A stretch of 64,000 nt of DNA from positions 1,364,001 to 1,428,000 of the forward strand of contig NZ_CP134228.1 in NCBI RefSeq assembly GCF_031656215.1. The letters are read 5' to 3'. Position 1 is the first letter of the stretch. Each line of letters opens with the position of its first letter. Shown in pieces: positions 62,238 to 64,000 of this stretch. Under the pieces are notes generated by a model. The model had not been told where the DNA came from and ran no database searches. It saw only the letters and a list, made by a program, of their open reading frames with translations. The position numbers were made by a program, and so were the translations under genes. Source of the stretch: Mesorhizobium koreense (GTDB lineage: Bacteria > Pseudomonadota > Alphaproteobacteria > Rhizobiales > Rhizobiaceae).

Positions 62238-63026
62238 TCAGATTCTCGCCGGTGCGGCCTTGGAAAAACGGGAAACGAGCTGGATCAGCCCCATGCACAG
62301 CCAGGTGATCGCAAAGGCGATGACGGCCAGCGCTGCCGGCTCGTAAGCGCGGTTGGCGCCGAGGAGTTGCATGTAGGGACCGAAGGCCGGGCGGCTTAGG
62401 AGCGCGGCCATGACGAACTCACCGATGACGATCGCGAAGGTCAGGAAGGCGCCCGAAAGCACCGCGACCGATACATTAGGCAGGATCACGCGCCCCATGA
62501 TGGTGAGCCAGCTTGCGCCGAGGCTCTGGGCGGCCTCCGTCAGCGTGGCGACGTCGATGGCACGCAGGCCGGTGTCGACCGCGCGGTACATATAGGGCAA
62601 CGACAGTGTCGCGTAGCCGAATGCGAGCAGGACGTTGGTGCCCCATGCCGATCCGGTGAGCGGCAGCCAGGAAGAAGTATTGTAGAGCCGGATGTACCCG
62701 AAGACCACGACGATCGGAGGGATGACCAGCGGCAGGAGTGTGATGAACTCGATGATCGGTCGCCAGCGTGGCAGTTTCAGCCGCACCCAGTAGGCAGTCG
62801 GCACCACGATGATGATGCCGAGCACGATGGTGCAAAGCGCCATCGTCACCGAATAGAGGAACGTGCTCTGGAACCGCGGGTCGCTCAGCACGACGCGATA
62901 GGCATCGAAACTGTAGACGCCGCGCCGCATCTTCAGAGAGAATTCGAACGTGCCGATCAGCGGCAGCGCAAAATAAAGCACCGCCAGCACCAGCACGATC
63001 CAGGACCAGAGGCTGTTGCGCTTCAT
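62238..63026 (-). CDS. ABC transporter permease (PotC/PhnV type)
   Basis: A 262-residue permease with about six transmembrane helices. It starts MKRNSLWSWIVLVLAVLYFALPLIGTF and has the coupling loop TLTEAAQSLGASWLTIMGRVILP. ATG 63026 overlaps the stop of the upstream permease in an ATGA arrangement, so the much longer open frame is not the gene. The ATPase gene follows without a gap. The three genes form one transport operon whose substrate-binding protein is expected beyond the right edge of the window. Confidence 0.9.
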   Translation of the reverse strand: MKRNSLWSWIVLVLAVLYFALPLIGTFEFSLKMRRGVYSFDAYRVVLSDPRFQSTFLYSVTMALCTIVLGIIIVVPTAYWVRLKLPRWRPIIEFITLLPLVIPPIVVVFGYIRLYNTSSWLPLTGSAWGTNVLLAFGYATLSLPYMYRAVDTGLRAIDVATLTEAAQSLGASWLTIMGRVILPNVSVAVLSGAFLTFAIVIGEFVMAALLSRPAFGPYMQLLGANRAYEPAALAVIAFAITWLCMGLIQLVSRFSKAAPARI

Positions 63027-63919
63027 TTCAGCCACCGCTCGCTGCGTATGCGCAGCCAGATATAGATACCGTTGGCGATGCCGGTCACCACGATCATGCC
63101 GAAGGCGAGCGCGTAGCCGAGATGCGGATCCTGCAAAACGTCGCCCCGGATCTGGGCGAAGAGCAGGATCGGAACGATGGAAAGGGAACTTCCGGTAAGC
63201 GCATAGGCGGTGGCGACTGCGCCGAAGGAATTGGCAAAGAGAAGCGCGAAGGTGCCGAGTAGCGACGGCCACAGGATCGGGATCGCCACCATGCGCCAGT
63301 ACTGGAAGGAGGAAGCACCAAGGATATCGGCGGCCTCGCGCCATTCGCGCCTGAGCCCGTCCACCGCCGGCATGACGATCAGCACCATCAGCGGAATCTG
63401 GAAAAACAGATAGGTGATGGTGAGGCCCGAGAAGGAAAGCAGGTTGAAGCCGAGCGCATAGATGTTCACGCCGAACCAGTCCCTGAGGATCACGGTGACC
63501 AGACCAAGCCGGCCCAGCGTCGCAAGGAAAGCGAAGGCGAGCGGGATGCCGGCAAAATTGGACGCGACGCCGGAAAAAGTCAGGATGGGAGAACGCATCC
63601 AGGGCGGCAGACCGCCGAGCCCGACCGCAACCGCGATGAGGAAGCCGAAAAGACAGCCGAGAAAAGCCGAGGCGAGGCTTATACGGATCGAAATCCAGTA
63701 GGCCGCGAGGATGGAAGGCTGGAAGAGATTGGCGATATTGGCGAGCGTGAAGCTGCCGGCCTGATCGGTAAAACTGCCGATCACGATCTCCAGCGTCGGC
63801 AGGATGAGAGCGAGCAACGCGAAAAGCAGGAACGGCACGACGCCCAGCCACGCGAACGACATGCGCCCGCCCGACAGGGGCGGCTGGCTGGCTGGCGCGG
63901 CTACGATCGCGTCGGTCAT
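63023..63919 (-). CDS. ABC transporter permease (PotB/PhnU type)
   Basis: A 298-residue permease with an N-terminal hydrophobic start (FAWLGVVPFLLFALLALILPTLEIVIGSF) and the coupling loop WREAADILGASSFQYWRMVAIPI. ATG 63919 is preceded by AAGGAGGGC. Upstream, 63920-64000 remains open on the minus strand to a TGA overlapping this start. This could be the end of a binding-protein gene, but 81 bases are too few to say. The gene is the first visible member of the transport operon. Confidence 0.9.
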   Translation of the reverse strand: MTDAIVAAPASQPPLSGGRMSFAWLGVVPFLLFALLALILPTLEIVIGSFTDQAGSFTLANIANLFQPSILAAYWISIRISLASAFLGCLFGFLIAVAVGLGGLPPWMRSPILTFSGVASNFAGIPLAFAFLATLGRLGLVTVILRDWFGVNIYALGFNLLSFSGLTITYLFFQIPLMVLIVMPAVDGLRREWREAADILGASSFQYWRMVAIPILWPSLLGTFALLFANSFGAVATAYALTGSSLSIVPILLFAQIRGDVLQDPHLGYALAFGMIVVTGIANGIYIWLRIRSERWLK

Positions 63920-64000
63920 CGGGATAGGTAGCCCTCCTTGCTCGGGCGATCGGCGCCCGCCCGTTGGCTGTGGAATAATCGCATATGAATTGCGACCCCC

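Noticed and set aside
62238-63851. Permease read as a 537-residue protein
   Set aside because: The N-terminal half is an out-of-frame translation of the upstream permease; the real start is ATG 63026 with an ATGA overlap.
63920-64000. Open minus-strand frame ending in a TGA at the permease start, considered as the end of a binding-protein gene
   Set aside because: Only 27 codons are visible and they match nothing I recognise; too short to call.
1-64000. Search by eye for CRISPR arrays, tRNA or rRNA genes and intact insertion sequences
   Set aside because: No regularly spaced repeats, cloverleaf-like sequences, rRNA blocks or complete transposase genes were recognised; a covariance-model scan would be needed to exclude small RNAs.

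Overview
The window is GC-rich, densely packed DNA. It most resembles an accessory (chromid, plasmid or chromosomal-island) segment of an alphaproteobacterium, probably of the Hyphomicrobiales (Rhizobium-like). The signs are the gene styles: CUT1 and Dpp ABC operons, many LysR regulators, class III cyclases with TPR tails, NirK with pseudoazurin, and Xsc. I saw no rRNA, tRNA or CRISPR array. The only mobile-element trace is a short IS3-type transposase remnant.

Left edge (1-3181): the end of a fold-type I PLP protein, then xsc and ackA. Xsc makes acetyl phosphate and sulfite from sulfoacetaldehyde, and AckA can turn the acetyl phosphate into acetate and ATP. From 3360 to 12758 lie two minus-strand signalling/oxidative groups. 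One is cyclase-TPR, PAP2/haloperoxidase-fold protein and subtilase, behind an AT-rich leader with a near-perfect CRP box. The other is a zinc-ribbon/cyclase/ATPase/TPR giant with a peroxiredoxin-like protein.

12.9-18.2 kb holds an IS3 remnant, an epoxide hydrolase, a LysR/aldo-keto reductase pair, an SDR and a Crp/Fnr regulator. 18.2-22.4 kb is a nitrite-respiration module: an alternative-oxidase-family protein, nirK, nirV, pseudoazurin and a DoxX protein, with candidate Crp/Fnr-type sites ahead of nirK and the pseudoazurin gene. 22.5-30.1 kb is a sugar-type (CUT1) import operon with two tandem paralogous barrel-like enzymes and a divergent LysR, but no ABC ATPase. A decayed permease/ATPase scar lies further on at 31.4-31.9 kb. 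32.0-36.1 kb holds VOC (ring-cleavage type) proteins, one apparently fused to an esterase and broken by a one-base deletion, plus GNAT and LysR genes.

The most striking region is 36.2-52.4 kb, a divergent cluster around a GntR regulator. On the minus strand are three different isocitrate-lyase/PEP-mutase family lyases, an MmgE/PrpD protein and a complete dipeptide-type ABC importer whose binding protein appears circularly permuted. On the plus strand are gntR and five aconitase/isopropylmalate-isomerase genes (leuC-leuD-leuC-leuD-leuD). No citrate-synthase-like gene is present. The set therefore looks like a pathway that imports, isomerises and cleaves tricarboxylate-like compounds, rather than the ordinary methylcitrate cycle.

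Right side (53.3-64 kb): a Crp/Fnr regulator, a 1387-residue P450-membrane-DyP peroxidase fusion, a third cyclase-TPR gene, a LuxR regulator with a degenerate receiver, and an ABC importer (ATPase and two permeases) whose binding protein would lie beyond the right edge. In all three cyclase loci the neighbour is an enzyme of redox or peroxide type, a recurring association that may be meaningful.
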